Below the pieces are notes generated by a model that was not told the DNA's origin, made no database searches, and saw nothing but the letters and a program-made list of their open reading frames with translations. From assembly GCA_963921795.1 (NCBI GenBank), contig OY997645.1, positions 15,524,352 through 15,588,351 of the forward strand: a stretch of DNA of 64,000 nt, in the 5' to 3' direction. This document shows, piece by piece, positions 10,401-23,187 of the stretch. The stretch is from Nannobrachium achirus (Eukaryota > Chordata > Actinopteri > Myctophiformes > Myctophidae). The translations under genes and the position numbers were made by a program. Numbering within the stretch: position 1 is the stretch's first letter; every line of letters begins with the position of its first letter.

Positions 10401-11253
10401 TAAAGTATGTGGTACAGACGCGAGTCGCGAGGAATTCCGTCTTACCATTTATATTACATAATTATGATGTCATGTGAAGCCTGACCAATCCTGTCTGATT
10501 GGACATTATGTTGTCCAATCAGAAGGGGGACAGAAAAGGTTACAGAAAACTTCCATTGAACTCAGGGATTACAGAAAGATTAAATGAAAACAGGTTTACT
10601 TTAGGTGACATAAAAGTTTACAGACAATGTGTGGACTAGAACAAGACGTGTTGTTGCCTATTAGCAACCACACTAATAATAGGTGACCATGTGTCAAAAA
10701 TAGACGATCTACAAGCTCTCAGCACATCTACAAGGCTTGTAGATAGGCTATTTTTGAGTACAAGATTTGGTGGAGAAAAAAGGAGTGTGCCAAGGATAGA
10801 TCCGTGGCCTCTGGGGGAACCCGGTCAACGAAGTAAATAGGGCATAATTGGTTGAGACAGTATATCGCATTTATCTCTCTTTATTTGACATGTTTTTCGC
10901 GGTTTCTCCTTAAATGCCCTTTTCAGAGTCAGAATTGATTATTTAGTTTATTTTCTCACACACTGAATTTGCCTGGGTGGGGTTGTGCGCTGTGGTGAAC
11001 AGCAACAAATACCATACATATTTGATGCCTCGCAGTGTACATAAAGCACTTTGAATAGCCTTTCTATATGGAAAGTAGTATACAGCTGGAGTTGGCTTGG
11101 ACCTGGGGGGCTTGTATATGAGCATCACTAGTGGTCTTCTCTTCACATGGTGCACTTATCCCAGACCCTATATGAATTCCCGTCATGGTCTTTAATGTCC
11201 TGTACCCCGACTTCCTACAGAGTTCTGACTGATGTTGTTGGATGGTGGATAGC
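10401..11253. other. Non-coding with one copy of the recurrent hairpin
   Basis: At 10697-10757 there is a variant of the hairpin (GATCTACAAGCTC ... GGCTTGTAGATAGGCTATTTT). No gene seen. The open frame at 10943-11155 has no domain signature. Confidence 0.45.
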
Positions 11254-11588
11254 AGTGGTTCTCAGAATGGGGTTCGGGGATCCATAGTTGTCCTTGAGAG
11301 AGATCTAGGTGGTCCCCAGTAAAAATGAGGAATAGTTTAATTTCAGTATTATTTCACCGGCTAGAACTTAAAGCCCAGTGAGAGAGAATGTACTGTATAT
11401 CATTCTCTCTCTCTCTCGATGTTATCTCCCACCAGGTACAGTAGTTGTAAAATGTTGTACTAAATCTAAAAAAAATAATAATAATAAAAGTCTTCTCTTT
11501 TTATGAGACATTTTTTTAAATTGGGGTCCGACTAGTAAATATCATTATGGTGGTCCTTGACATGACAATGTCTGAGAAATGGTGCAAT
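11254..11588. mobile_element. Degenerate hAT-like MITE
   Basis: The left end reads CAGTGGTTCTCAGAATGGGG and the right end has CTGAGAAATGGTG. Interior phrases such as GGTCCTTGA and GGTGGTCCCCAG are shared with other CAGTGGTTCTC elements in the window. No target duplication is visible. Includes a (CT)n run at about 11404-11418. Confidence 0.5.
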
Positions 11589-11710
11589 ACTTAAGAAGTT
11601 TTAAACATTCTGACAGACTGCTGACAAACCCAAAATGTAAGTTATTAACTGATTAACTGTTGCACCACTATTTGGATCTGTGGTGTTCAGAGTTGATAGC
11701 AGTAACTATA

Positions 11711-11860
11711 ATGGTAAATGGTAAATGGTGCATTTATATAGCGCCTTTATCCAAGGCGCTTTACAGAGATTGTGCATTACATTCACCCATTCACACATCC
11801 ATACACCGATGGCGGAAGAAACAATGCAAGGCACCAACCTGCTCATCAGGAGCAATTCGA
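11711..11860 (+). repeat. Fish interspersed repeat (TTTATATAGCGCC type)
   Basis: Starts with tandem AATGGTAAATGGT, then GCATTTATATAGCGCCTTT, an inverted AAGGCGCTTTACA, CACCCATTCACACATCC, and GCACCAACCTGCTCATCAGG. This order is familiar from dispersed repeats in fish genomes. Exact family not assigned. Confidence 0.5.
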
Positions 11861-14649
11861 TCTTCAGGTTTGTTAAACATGACCTGCTCCAATTACTTCT
11901 GTCTATATTAGTATCTTATTAATCTGAGTTCCCAGAAGTTCTAACCTAATCTGAGCAGCACAAGTATGGGTAACTGGAGGAAAAGGTGGCGCCGGAGGTT
12001 ACCCCACCCAAAGAATCGCAGTGGCAATCCCCCTGCAGCCCACGTATCGAGGCAAATCCTCCAAGACTGGTAGCTTAATAGCATTATTTTTTTATTGTCC
12101 AATGTATTTGTAGTTAAGTTCATAAAGATAACATTTACTTTTCAGGATTCCAATTCAAAAATTGCTTAAAAATAATTCAGGATTCCAATTAAAAAGTAGC
12201 AAAAATAGCAGATCTACAAACTCAAAACGTGCCGCACTGCGGGCTTGTAGATCAGCCATTTTGCTACTTTTGTGTGACAGAATGATGAAGCAGGGCATTA
12301 TTTACGAATAAAAGTTAAAATACGGAGATAAGTGGTTTCTGCCGGACATTATGCAATGTGACCCTCTGGGGTGAGTGTAGAAATATAGTGGCCATCTCCA
12401 TCATCAAAGTTCCCTGCTCTACCTGTCAACACATTGCGTCTTGGGACTGACAGATACGGACACGGCTTAATCAGCCTTGACTAACTCACAACTGGTTCTG
12501 CCAAATATTGGGCAATAAAAGCTAACGGCACACACAGAATACCATTCACAGATAATGTATGGCTAAAAATGCAATCCCTTTAATCTTATCTCCCCGATAA
12601 TTCTCAGAAGTTGGCATCGGAATAATGAGAGAACAATATTGGCTCAGAAACCCATCTCGTTGCTTTATTTACCTTTACTAGTGTAGTAATTCCCTGCTAG
12701 CGAGGAGTCATCGCACAGGGAGGAACATCTATTTTCTTTGCGGGATCGATGCCCATGGCGGGGGGATTACTTTAGTTATTATCTGGAGCTGAAATACTCG
12801 CATATCGCACAAATCTTTGTGCATAAAGAAAGGCACTGAAGATGTCAAAAGCACTGTTTCCAGTGAGGCATAATACACATTGTCATGTGAAGAATGAAGG
12901 TGTGCTGCTTGCATTTGATCTCACATTTCCATTGAACTGCACATTGACAGTCTTTTGATCGCTCCGACTGAATGGTGGCAACCTGCGCTGGCAGCTGTTG
13001 CTTTTGGATTTAATCCATTGGCTGGCTGATTCGATTGCCAAAAAAAAGAAAAAGAAAACATAGAAATCTTCCTCCTACATTTATTTTTTTCTGGATGAAC
13101 ACTGCATTGTGGCAGTATTCCCAATTGCCCACCACCACCCCCTCCCATCCCTTCAATTCCCTTCCCAAACAAACCCACCTCCCTTCCTTCATGTGCAATT
13201 TACACAGGCTCGCTAATGAAGCCGAGTTGATTCTGGTGCATCCAAGCTGCACAAATGGAGCCCCCCTGTATCATTTATTCCTTTCAAGTACCGGAGAACA
13301 TTGCTCTTGTTAAAGTCTACGCCGGGACGTCTTTTGTGCTTTAATGTGCGACCTGACGCTTCCCCGTTGACAGGCCCTTAACGCGGGAAATGAATATGTT
13401 AGCATTGTTATCGTCCCAGCCGCGTCATTACTGAAGGGAATAAAAGCACTGGACTGGCTCCCAGTTTGCATATTTCAGCATGATGTGATGGCTCCGAGGC
13501 ACATCAAGAATCCTAGTGGAGTCCCCTATGGCTACGGCTGGATGGATATACAGTATAGCAACACGCAAGAGCGGGTACATCGCAGAGGCCTGTCCGTGCC
13601 GAGGTGGCTGTGGTCTCGGGGTGATGGAGAGCATGTCCTGGCAATGTGTGGCGTTGCGAGCGCCACACCTCCCGCTGCAGGCGTGACCTTCACTCTTTCG
13701 CTGCTTAACCCAATCAATTATGGTTCAGAACAGAAGCCAGGAAGAGAGAGGGTAGACCGAGAGCCGGCGACCTTGTCACAACACAGAGGAGAATGTGAAT
13801 AATTCCCTTTGAGACCCATAAAGAAGGCTTCCATGGCAGGACACGCAAGTGGATGGGGAAGGTATGGCTTGTCGAGCACGACAAGGAAGGAGGGAGGGAG
13901 GGCGGAACGATGGCTTGAGAGACAAGAGGACAAAAGCAGGAGCTCTGACGAACGCACGGACGTGAATGGAATGGCCCGCAGTTTTAGGTGTTGCTGTCAA
14001 GCCCCATGCAGGCCGCGGTAGATTAGCAGAGCTGTCATCGACCTGCTGGTCAAATCTGGTTTTGCAAGACTTCCACATTTAAAACACCACTGCGCATGCT
14101 TCTACTGTAGCATCTCAGACGCTAGTGCACCTGCTTTATTGGCTCCAATTTGGACACAATCTAGGAAGTAGAGGTACTTCCGGCCAGGTGTTTCATGCGC
14201 TGGTGAGCAACTTTCTTTGACATGAATAGGTGGGGGCGGGCCGTCCGTTCTGTAGATATATTATAACTATGGTTGCTGTAAGCACACAGTTGAAACCGTT
14301 TGTGATATCCCAAGAATGTTTTTTTCTTTCTTTGTTCTGCAATAGGTCTTCACCTTCAAGGTTATTGTCACATCAACGACAACTTCAATGTCAACGTTAG
14401 TCAGAAGAATAGAGAAAGAAACAAAGCAAAAGGTAACATAACAAATATAATAGTTATACTATGCAGATATACAGTAGGCCTATTGGTTACAGTATAGCGA
14501 CATGTTCGTTATGTTGTTTAGATGGACATACCGGTAATTGTTTGCGTGTGTCCACAAATGCAAAGAATGTTATATATACAGTATGTCAGGCTGTGTTGAC
14601 ATGCTAGGTTTGACGTTTGCCTGATATCCTATAGTTACCTGTCATTTAA
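11861..14649. other. Unique non-coding region with one MITE remnant
   Basis: At 12194-12352 are a copy of the recurrent hairpin and half of the foldback family also present at 16921 (GATGAAGCAGGGC, then GGTTTCTGCCGGACA). The rest (12360-14640) is unique and AT-balanced with no convincing ORF. Open frames near 13010-13313 and 13428-14078 lack domains. The low repeat content could mark conserved regulatory DNA, but that needs cross-species alignment. Confidence 0.45.
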
Positions 14650-15125
14650 AGGTGATACACCATGAAATTTCACTTTTCCTATTTTAAAACCTTTTTTTGG
14701 GGTCCCACTAGCACCTCTATCCTCACAAAGTCCCATTTCTGACCGTTGTGTCTTTCTCTGGTTTTGAGAAGGCGAAGGTTAAAAGTATATCCCACGGGTT
14801 CTCAAAACAGGCTGTCCAGATTTGCTGCCGATTGTGACGTCATCTGCCGATTGTGGCGTCATCACAAAAAAAAAGTTTTTTCAAAAAAGAAATCTTTTTC
14901 AAAAAAAGATTTTTTTTCAAAAAGATTTTGGGGGGGGTGGCGCAGTTCAGGCCAAAGGTGGTACTGCAGCTGAAATGCTCTGAGAGCCATTCAAAAATGA
15001 GAGAGGCTCTCTATTCAGGAGTGGTAATTTAGCCTCAAACCTTTTGAAAAACGTTTTGGGACATAAACAATATGACATGCGTCTTGGGACTGACACAATA
15101 CTTTTTAAATGCATGGTGTATCACT
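14650..15125. mobile_element. piggyBac-like MITE (TTAA target)
   Basis: A 476-bp unit between TTAA at 14646-14649 and 15126-15129. Ends are AGGTGATACACCATG on the left and CATGGTGTATCACT on the right, inverted with one indel. The interior includes an A/T-rich block of AAAAAAG/TTTTTTC palindromes at about 14865-14925. No transposase. Inferred piggyBac-type from the TTAA target and ends. Confidence 0.75.
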
Positions 15126-15129
15126 TTAA

Positions 15130-16920
15130 CTGACCATTTAACATGTTGTTTATTGTCTAGCTACGACATATGTAATTCACTCACTGGATAAGAGTAATTG
15201 TATCTGTACAATGTCTGTGAATGGATGCTCTACTTCTGTTTCCTACACAACAGAGCACTAAAGAAGCAACAGATAAAAGATTGGAGTCGTATCAAGGCCA
15301 GGTAGATATAAAATCCAACGCTGTACCAAAGTTCAGCATTGCTTTAAGGTGCTAAAATAAAACAGAGAGAAAAAAAAGTGCAACAGAAAGTCCCATTTTA
15401 ACCCTGTTGTGAGTAAGATAACTTGTGGTGCTACCGTGCTGGCAAACATACAGTGCAAGCAACAATATGACCTTCAGCAGAAATCTTACGCGGGATATTT
15501 ATACTGTAGTGCCGTGGTTCTCAAAGTGTGGTTTGGGGACCCACAGGGGTCCTTGAGAGGGAATTCCAGGGGGTCCCCAGCAATAATATATCTTAGTCAT
15601 CATTATGCCAATTTCCTCCCCACACACATTTCTGTGTTGCTGTTGTATCCTATTGACTCACCTGCCAGTGAGGAGCCCCCACCGGGAGGATGTGGAGCCT
15701 TTGAGGGCACACACGCCAAATGCCAGGGCAGGAAGGCCATCAAATAAAACCAGATTTTAGTCAATTGAAAGAATTTGTTGAATTTAAGGGTTAGGGATGA
15801 TAACCTAATCTGCAGTGAAATAGATAAATGATGGTATTTACAATCTGATCCATGCGCAGCCCTGCACCAGTCAAAGTAACTGGATTGGTTTAAAGATGGG
15901 GACTCGGGGAGTTAAGATTTCAGAATCTCAACAAAAGAAACATGGTGTCTGCATGACTAGAAAGAGACACTGGTGTCTACATATTGACGAGAAAGAGACA
16001 GAGGAGAAAGTGGTACAGTCAGCTGGGGCATTAAGGCCACAGTGGCCTCAGGTCATGCCATTGGTTTGAGGGGCACAAGGCCAAACTGAGGGGCAACAGC
16101 GGCCATGGCCTTCATGGCCTCCATGAAATTCCTGCCCTGCCCCAGACTCCGAGGTGGTCAGCAGCTGCCAGCTACTTTGCCACCCTAGCAGACATAAATA
16201 TTGTATTGGGTTTGGGTTGTCCCTGGCACACCATATTTTCAGATGGGGGTCCGAGGCCAAATACATATTGATTCGGGGGGAGAAGTTTGAGAACAACAAA
16301 ACTGTACAGTTACAAATCTACGGTGAGATTTCATATTTTGTTAATATTTGGCTCAACGGGGAAGAAGAGAGAGAAGAGAAGAGAGGTCCTCTCCCTGCTG
16401 TCTGGCCTCAAAGTCACCCTGGATCTCCAGTGAGCTGCATAGCCATGATTCTGTCTGCCTCTCCGATGAGTCTAGTAATTAAATTGTCCATGGCGGGGTG
16501 AGGGCATATTAATGCGGAAGCTCGCATGATTGGGCAGTGGTGGTCAGGGCAGAGAGAGAGAGAGAGGGAGAGAGAGAGAGAGAGCTTGAAAGCTTTGTGC
16601 TGCTAATGGTCCATGTTCAACATTTGCACATAAATGTTGTCCTTGCCGAGCCAGAAGCTCATCCGAGCCGTCACGGGCAAATGAATCATTTCCCAGTGAC
16701 ACCGGGCATCCATTCCACCTCGTAAGCATGATCATGTATGCTGTAAAAACCCATAAAGGCATTGTTGTATATTTGGGTTTGTGTGTTCTTCTGTCCCCTC
16801 CAGTAAGCATGAGTACATTTTCTAGTTCATGACTTCTATTTATACACTAGAGTCCATTAGTTTAACACTTAGCTACTGTAGTCGTCTTACAATGAACAAC
16901 GTTGAGCATGGGGAACTATA
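15130..16920. other. Non-coding; hAT-like end and (GA)n
   Basis: A CCGTGGTTCTCAAAGTGTGG end with GGTCCTTGAGAGG near 15513-15560 is one terminus of a CAGTGGTTCTC-type hAT MITE; no matching far end was found. A (GA)n run lies at about 16551-16583. No gene recognised. Confidence 0.45.
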
Positions 16921-17140
16921 TTGTTGTTGTCGGGTGGAAACCTTGTATGTCCAAAACCGTTTGTTTTGTATTTATCATTTAAAAAATGAACTAAACAACG
17001 CCTCGCGGTGTGCTTGTAGATCGGCTGTTTTCACTACTTTTGTGCGACAGCCTTGTATGATGAAGCAGGGCTTTACTTGGTGAAAAAAACGTACAAATTT
17101 GAAACTTGGAGATACAAGGTTTCTGCCCGACAACAACGAT
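16921..17140. mobile_element. Foldback MITE with GTTGTCGGG termini
   Basis: About 220 bp with long inverted ends: TTGTTGTTGTCGGG plus GAAACCTTGTAT on the left, and ATACAAGGTTTCTGCCCGAC plus AACAACGA on the right. The interior holds half of the recurrent AGATC hairpin followed by GCGACAGCCTTGTATGATG. A closely related full copy is at 29251-29474 and partial copies at 28677 and 63506. The target duplication is unclear. Confidence 0.75.
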
Positions 17141-17863
17141 ATGACACAGCTGCACACATATTACACATTTTAAGGGATTTTTTTTATTACCGGTATTAAT
17201 GTTATTTTATCATTAAAATCTCATATAACACAATAATGAATTATATTTGGGGGCCTTACGATATCCTTGCAATATACTCACGGCCCCTCCTCCACTTGTG
17301 CCACAGGTTGAGAACCACTGATGTAAACCTTAATTCATCCACGGAGCATGCTGCGAAAGCATGGCCCTGCTTCAGATTCATAGAGGTGCACACAGCTCCA
17401 CACCTGGGATGAGTCCAGTCCAACTCCAGACCAGCGAGCGGCTCCACTGGAGCGCTGGAGGCTTTACAGATACCCTGACGAGACCAGAGAGCATTGCTCA
17501 TTCCCCTCTCTTGGCTGGGGGTCCGATCCCTCAGCCTAGAAGGGAGATTACCAGAGGTGGACAAAGTATTCAATCCAGCACTTGAGCCAAAGTATAGATA
17601 ATCCTCGAATATTACCCAAAGTAATAGTAATAAAGTAGTGAAAGTTTACCTGTCAAATGCTGGAGTATGCTATTCGAAAGTATTCAAAACTACAAATTAC
17701 AAAGTACTTTTTTAATATGAAATATATATCGATGCATCGCTGTATTAAGATGTAGACATGTTCCTCACAAATTCAAATATTTTCCTGATTTGGGAAAATA
17801 TCAGTAATAGCGAAAATAGCATATCTACAAGCTCACAACACGTCGTGATTAATGGGTGATTAA
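17141..17863. other. Non-coding with MITE ends
   Basis: A hAT-type right end (CACAGGTTGAGAACCACTG) lies at about 17304-17322. AGAGGTGGACAAAGTATTCA at about 17554 resembles another fish MITE terminus also present reversed near 61990. A half hairpin lies at 17812-17850. A block at 17491-17555 resembles 18086-18155. Confidence 0.4.
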
Positions 17864-18010
17864 TTGCGACCATAGGTCGCTACTTAGTATGAAAACCTCC
17901 AGCTCATGTCTGTCCGTACGTCCGTCACACATTTTGACCAACCGCAAGGTGAGTCACACTTGCAAATTCCATCCCTTTAGGGCGAGGTCGCTTCTTGCCC
18001 TTAGGGCTGG
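17864..18010 (+). mobile_element. Short Helitron-like element
   Basis: A 147-bp copy with both family ends: TTGCGACCATAGGTCGC (5' hairpin) followed by AAAACCTCC and TCCGTACGTCCGTCAC, and at the 3' side GGGCGAGGTCGC then terminal CTGG (18007-18010) followed by T. The small size with both termini gives the clearest view of the family's boundaries. Non-coding. Confidence 0.65.
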
Positions 18011-19371
18011 TTTATAATATTTTTTTTTCTTTCCTTGAAATGTAGTGTAGTGTGAAGTATAGAAGTATAGTGTCCACCCCACTGCTCATTCCCTCTTCCT
18101 TTCCCATCCCGGCCGGGGGTCAGATTCCATCCCACGGCCCAGATGGGAGATTGCCATATAGCAATCATGTCTCGCTGTTTTATGTTATTCTGCAGGATTT
18201 TCAGCTTGCACTTTTACCGCCTAATTGGATTTCATGAAGTCACATTTTTAACACAGCATATTTTTGTGTGAAAAAGCTTGGCTTAGGAATCTTGTTAATG
18301 TGGCTGGTACAGTAGACATTTGGCTGGTAGATATTTTCAGCAAGCTCCCAGCTCCAACATTTCTGTCTTCTGAGCAGCTTATTACCTCTCACTGCTTTGT
18401 TGTAGCAAGGGCACGACAACATGTGGGAATATCGAACTGTCAAACTATTATTAAACCTTTTCTACAAGGTGTCACATGCCCTTGTGTCAAATTGAAACGG
18501 CCAAGCTTCTTCTCAATAGAAAGAAAGAGCAAATACTAACGCTGACTTTAAAACATATATAAATAAGCTGTTACAACTTATAACTAAACTGTACTGTATT
18601 ATTATAATGATATTATAGCCTACTATTAAAAGTAATTGTGCATTGTGGGGGATGCAATGGCAGCACCATCATCAACGGTACCACAATTGCATCCACTATA
18701 ACTAATTGCTTAACCATAAAATACCCTCCTGTCCTGTCTGCCTGTTATCCATGATAAACAACATCACGTTTATTCACTGCGGACGTTTCGGAAAGGAGAA
18801 ATAATAAAATCCATCCATGGCTGCCTTTTGAGAGTCCATGGTGTAAATTTGTAATGGAACGTGCGTCAGCTCTGTTAAGTCAGGCTGATCGGTGCCGACC
18901 CATCCGATGCAGCAACGCTGCGGCTGGAAATTATGTTTAAACGGCAAGCAGCCATGAATTTTAAGAAATGTACATACCTTAAATTACCTCAAGTACTCGG
19001 GTAGAACGAGAGAGAGAGAGACATGATATACTGTATGAATGAACTGGTGCTTCCTTCTGTGGCAGACTTTGGTTTGTTTGGCAGGGTTTTTTGGGCAGCA
19101 GGCTACGCTAGCTTGTTTGTTTGCGAGCCATCAATCATAGTCACCTCCTAATGACTTATTCATTAACTTCTTCAAAACACCCATCTTGATGATGAGACGG
19201 GAAGGTGCATGTTTCACGGCACACACTGTCGAGCGCCCGGGCTGCAGTCAGCATTTTGTGGTATTAGAGACACTATTAATCAATTTTAGCTGGGCTGGAG
19301 CGGGTCCCAGATGTGAAAGAGTGAGGGAGGGGATACACAAGTGTGGAGTATATGTGTTAGGTGTGTCCATG
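18011..19371. other. Unique non-coding sequence
   Basis: No repeat family or gene recognised apart from short simple runs. Open frames around 18240-18539 lack domains. Confidence 0.4.
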
Positions 19372-19411
19372 TCTGTGTGTCCATGTCTGTGTGTCCGTGT
19401 CCGTGTCCGTG

Positions 19412-19505
<94 letters not shown>

Positions 19506-19531
19506 TGCTTACCTGCTTGCATTTGGGGGTG

Positions 19532-19564
<33 letters not shown>

Positions 19565-19682
19565 CTGTAGATAGAAAAATAGATAGATAGACTGACTGAC
19601 TGACTGACTGACTGACTGATAGATAGAAAAATAGACTGACTGACTGACTGACTGACTGACTGACTGACTGATAGATAGAAAA

Positions 19683-19743
<61 letters not shown>

Positions 19744-19820
19744 AAAATAGATAGATTGACTGACTGACTGACTGACTGACTGACTGACTGACTGACTGAC
19801 TGACTGACTGACAGACAGAC
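19372..19820. repeat. Compound microsatellite: TGTCCG, (GT)n, (GATA)n, (CTGA)n
   Basis: A CCGTGT run is followed by about 45 GT units (about 19413-19503), then alternating blocks of GATA and CTGA tetranucleotides from 19531 to about 19815. A GATAGAAAAATAGA spacer recurs four times, so the array also has a higher-order repeat. Long open frames through it are artefacts. Confidence 0.95.
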
Positions 19821-20027
19821 AGAAGGGCCGTATACAGATCAATCGACAGTAATAATTTCTATAGTCTTACCCTCCACTGTGTGTTCAGTCAAGCTACTGT
19901 ATGTCTGTGAAAAGACTGGCATAATATCTGTGACTCCAAATGGCTTAATGTGCATGCACTGCCAGGTCTTCTCTTTTTTTGGGGGGCGTGCTTATTTTCC
20001 TCAGTATCTTTCTGTTCTCTTTTCCAG

Positions 20028-20116
20028 CTCCCAAAAGGAGATGCCGCCATGATCAAGAGCGCCATTCTAAAGCATCGCTTCATGGCGCTGGGAGCCTTTC
20101 CCCGGCGCCTCCTGCG
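20028..20116 (+). other. Possible 89-bp exon (speculative)
   Basis: A pyrimidine-rich tract ending CTCTTTTCCAG precedes 20028, and GTGAGAGG follows 20116, so canonical acceptor and donor flank an 89-bp segment that is open in one frame (begins LPKGDAAMIKSAILKHRF). No domain is recognised and no neighbouring exon was identified. It could be a chance arrangement. Confidence 0.2.
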
Positions 20117-21662
20117 GTGAGAGGATGGGATACATGTGTCCAGCTGTCAGCCGCAGCTGTTGGTCTCTGATGCCGTGCCCAGGGGGTCTGTGATGCGGTG
20201 CCCAGGGTGGGTGCTGCCTTCAGCGCTTAGCGACAGCAGCGCACGTCTGTCTGTGGTGGGTGGCCCCCGTCAGTTAGTATGTTGTGACAGAACACCCATG
20301 CCGCCTGTTCCTGCTACTGTGCTGCTTCTGTTGTACACGGCTTTAGATGCCTGAAATACAGCGTCTTTGTTTCGTAGCATTACATGTAAAGTGCCATGCA
20401 GGTTCAGCAGCTGTACTTGGGAATGGGTTACAGTCTCCAATTAGCGCCGTCTCGCGTGGCCAGACTGTTGCCTAACGCGATTTGCAAATGCTCCCGGCAT
20501 ACAGTCTGGGAGACGGAAATGATAACGATGAGTGCGAGATAAAGCGGATGTGACACATCTGCTCCCTTGGTGCAGTAGCAATAACAAGTCCTACTGGAAG
20601 CGTTATGTCTCCTTTCAATATATTTGGGGGCATTATTTCGTCTTTCTCTGGTGTTGTTGGTGTTACTTCCATGATGTTTTCAAATGTTTTCTTAAACTAG
20701 TATACACGCATAACAAGAATATGCCGCTGGAATGACTCTGTTTGTGCTAGTGTGCTTCAGTTATGTTTCCAGTGGGACTACAGTTCAGTGCAGCAGTGAC
20801 TACTTCCGATACTCGCCGTTCGGGAGCTGTCGTTCCAGACAGCATTCGGAGATTGTGGAATAGTTGTCTGGCTACGCGAGACTACAATTAGCTCCATTGT
20901 TAACTTCATGTCCTTGAAGAGCCATGGCTGAATGGCAGCTGGACTAAACCGTCAATTAGTTCAGTTGTAACATGGTTCCATTTACAGTACCCATGATGTT
21001 TTCTGCTGTTTTAGTTGTCTGTGAAATTGTATGAGTGTATTTATTATTGATTTTCTTTGTCCTGTATGTCTCTGCTACTACCCCTCAAACACATGACACT
21101 CAGTTTACACACACTGTTGCACTCAATCATTTTGTGTTGTGTACGTTTAACAGATATATGTACAAACATACAGTATATTGATGTATATGCTTTCTTGTCA
21201 ATCATCATTTCCATGTACTGTACTCATTATCGGTGATCTGCTTTGTCTGCTTTGTCTAGCGGACGATATTAGTACTTTCTCACTGTTTATCTTTTCAAAA
21301 GGCAATCCTAGCTTACTTCCATCCCTGGCTTCTAACTATCCAAGTATATCAATTTGAAAAAGGTTGGTTACTGTTGTTTTTACGCTTCCATGACTCACTC
21401 TTACTAGCTGTCACCAAAGCGTGTAAGGAACGGGCTTTTATGCATGATGCTCCCTCAGCTTGCAAATGGATTCAAATCTTGTGGAACTGTAGTCGTATCG
21501 TTGCCTCTTTAAAACAATGTTGAAGGAATGGGTGGCAGACAAATCAGGCAGTCTGTGTTTTTCAAGTGAATCTATTTTGAAGTTTGAACCTGCACTGTAT
21601 GCTGACGTAGTGTTTGAACTTTGTCTACGTTTATTGAATATCCTGATCAATATAGTTTTTTA

Positions 21663-21664
<2 letters not shown>
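20117..21664. other. Unique non-coding sequence
   Basis: No gene or transposon recognised. A short duplicated phrase (TGATGC plus GTGCCCAGGG) occurs at 20168 and 20192. Confidence 0.4.
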
Positions 21665-21722
<58 letters not shown>

Positions 21723-21731
21723 GTGCGTGTG

Positions 21732-21789
<58 letters not shown>
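21665..21789. repeat. (GT)n then (GTGC)n microsatellite
   Basis: About 27 GT units grade into about 16 GTGC units. Frames across it are repeat artefacts. Confidence 0.95.
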
Positions 21790-21790
<1 letters not shown>

Positions 21791-22527
21791 TACTTGCAAG
21801 CCACTCCTGTGGCCATACTGTAGCACTTCTACTTTTTGTCCAGCCATTTGGGCTCTACGATTCTATGATATTACTTTAGAATTGGGAAGTAATATCATAG
21901 ACTATTAGATTCTATTTATTATAGATGATTGACACTGGAGCCATGCCCATTCCCATGTGGATTCTGAGATCAACACCATTAGATTTGTTATAGGCTAATA
22001 TATATTATTTAATATCACTTCTGCTAGTCCTTTCATAGCATTAAACATATGCTTGCTTGAAGCTCTAGACTAGTGCCTAGAGCTTCAGTTGCAATTTCCA
22101 CTGTCATGACAAATGTTCCGACTCTGATGACTCTCCAAGTGCTTCGCTGCAAACGACTGTCTTCAAACTCTTCATCTCTTTCACTTAAAATAGACCTGTT
22201 TGCTTCTGGGGATAAAGCAGCATTCCGCACTGTGTTATTTCGCACAGACAGCAGGCCACATCTGACACTGAATTGCCTTGCTAAATGGGGCGTGTGTCCC
22301 CCAAAAACTCTATACCTCAGTGGTAAATGAGAGCCAGAAAGTGGCCAGCCTGCCGCCCCGGTTATGGAAGTACAGACAAAAAGGCTATAAGCGCAGCTTT
22401 GTTGTGGGGAAAATCCATTGTTGGTTTTCCTTACAGTTTTCGAACAATGGTGATAATAGCCATGTTACTTGCAACAGTATGACTGCAGGGATCTTACGGT
22501 TCATTATAGTCAGTGTGTAGTGTGTAG
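21790..22527. other. Unique non-coding sequence
   Basis: Contains a small inverted repeat near 21864-21902 (TATGATATTACTT and its complement). No gene recognised. Confidence 0.4.
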
Positions 22528-22977
22528 CAGGGGTGTCGCACCAAATGCTGGGCCCTGGGTATAAGGATTCACTGCGGGCCCCCCATGAATTTTGGGGATG
22601 CGTGCGAGCTTGTAGATCTGCTATTTTCTTTTTATCGTGAACATTTATGCAAGTCTCTATTTCAAAACCTATTTTTCTATGTCAGTGGTGCTCAAACCTT
22701 TTCACGTGAAGGACCCCCAAAATTATATGTATTCGGCCACGGACCCCCATCGCAAAATATTTAGTTCCATGGACCCCCCAGAAGCAAATGAGTTGCAAAT
22801 GTTTGCTTAAAAAATACATATACATTCAAAGATTTGCACACATTTTCACGACTTTTCAAAAATAGCTGTGAGCTTGTATATCTGCTATTTTTCAATAGCT
22901 AAAGTATAAAATAATTAAGGTCCCTCCACCTTGGGCCCTAGTAACTCAGTCCCACTCAGTCCCACTTTTCCCCCGCT
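22528..22977. mobile_element. hAT-like MITE, right end lost
   Basis: The left terminus CAGGGGTGTCGCACCAAATG and interior blocks (GGGCCCTGGGTATAAGG, GGACCCCCAAAATTATATG, TTGGGCCCTAGTAACTCAG) match the element at 5395-5904. The right end stops after CACTTTTCCCCCGCT without the expected GACRCCCCTG, so the copy is truncated or recombined. Contains half hairpins at 22606-22630 and 22855-22900. Confidence 0.7.
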
Positions 22978-23187
22978 AAAAAACAGCCAACAAAACTATG
23001 GTTTAGAGATGAGTCATCAATTTTCACAGTCTTTTGGGGTCCGTTTTTAGCCCAAGGAATGTTTTTCATGCAAAACAAATGCTTGCAATGGATGCAGAAT
23101 AATTAAAGACCCCTAGTTTGACCCCTCACATCCCACTTTTCACTCATTTTTTCCTTTATAGTATAGTGTATACTAAGTGAATGAGAC

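Noticed and set aside
13010..14078. Overlapping frames of 60-105 codons on both strands
   Set aside because: No domain, no consistent frame, no splice context; consistent with chance open frames in unique DNA.
19286..19842. Open frames of 60-160 codons (THTHTH, CVCVCV, SQSVSQ, IYLSIYLS)
   Set aside because: They are translations of the GT, GATA and CTGA microsatellites; low-complexity peptides with no coding signal. The same applies to frames at 21621-21908, 26451-26956 and 4722-4976.
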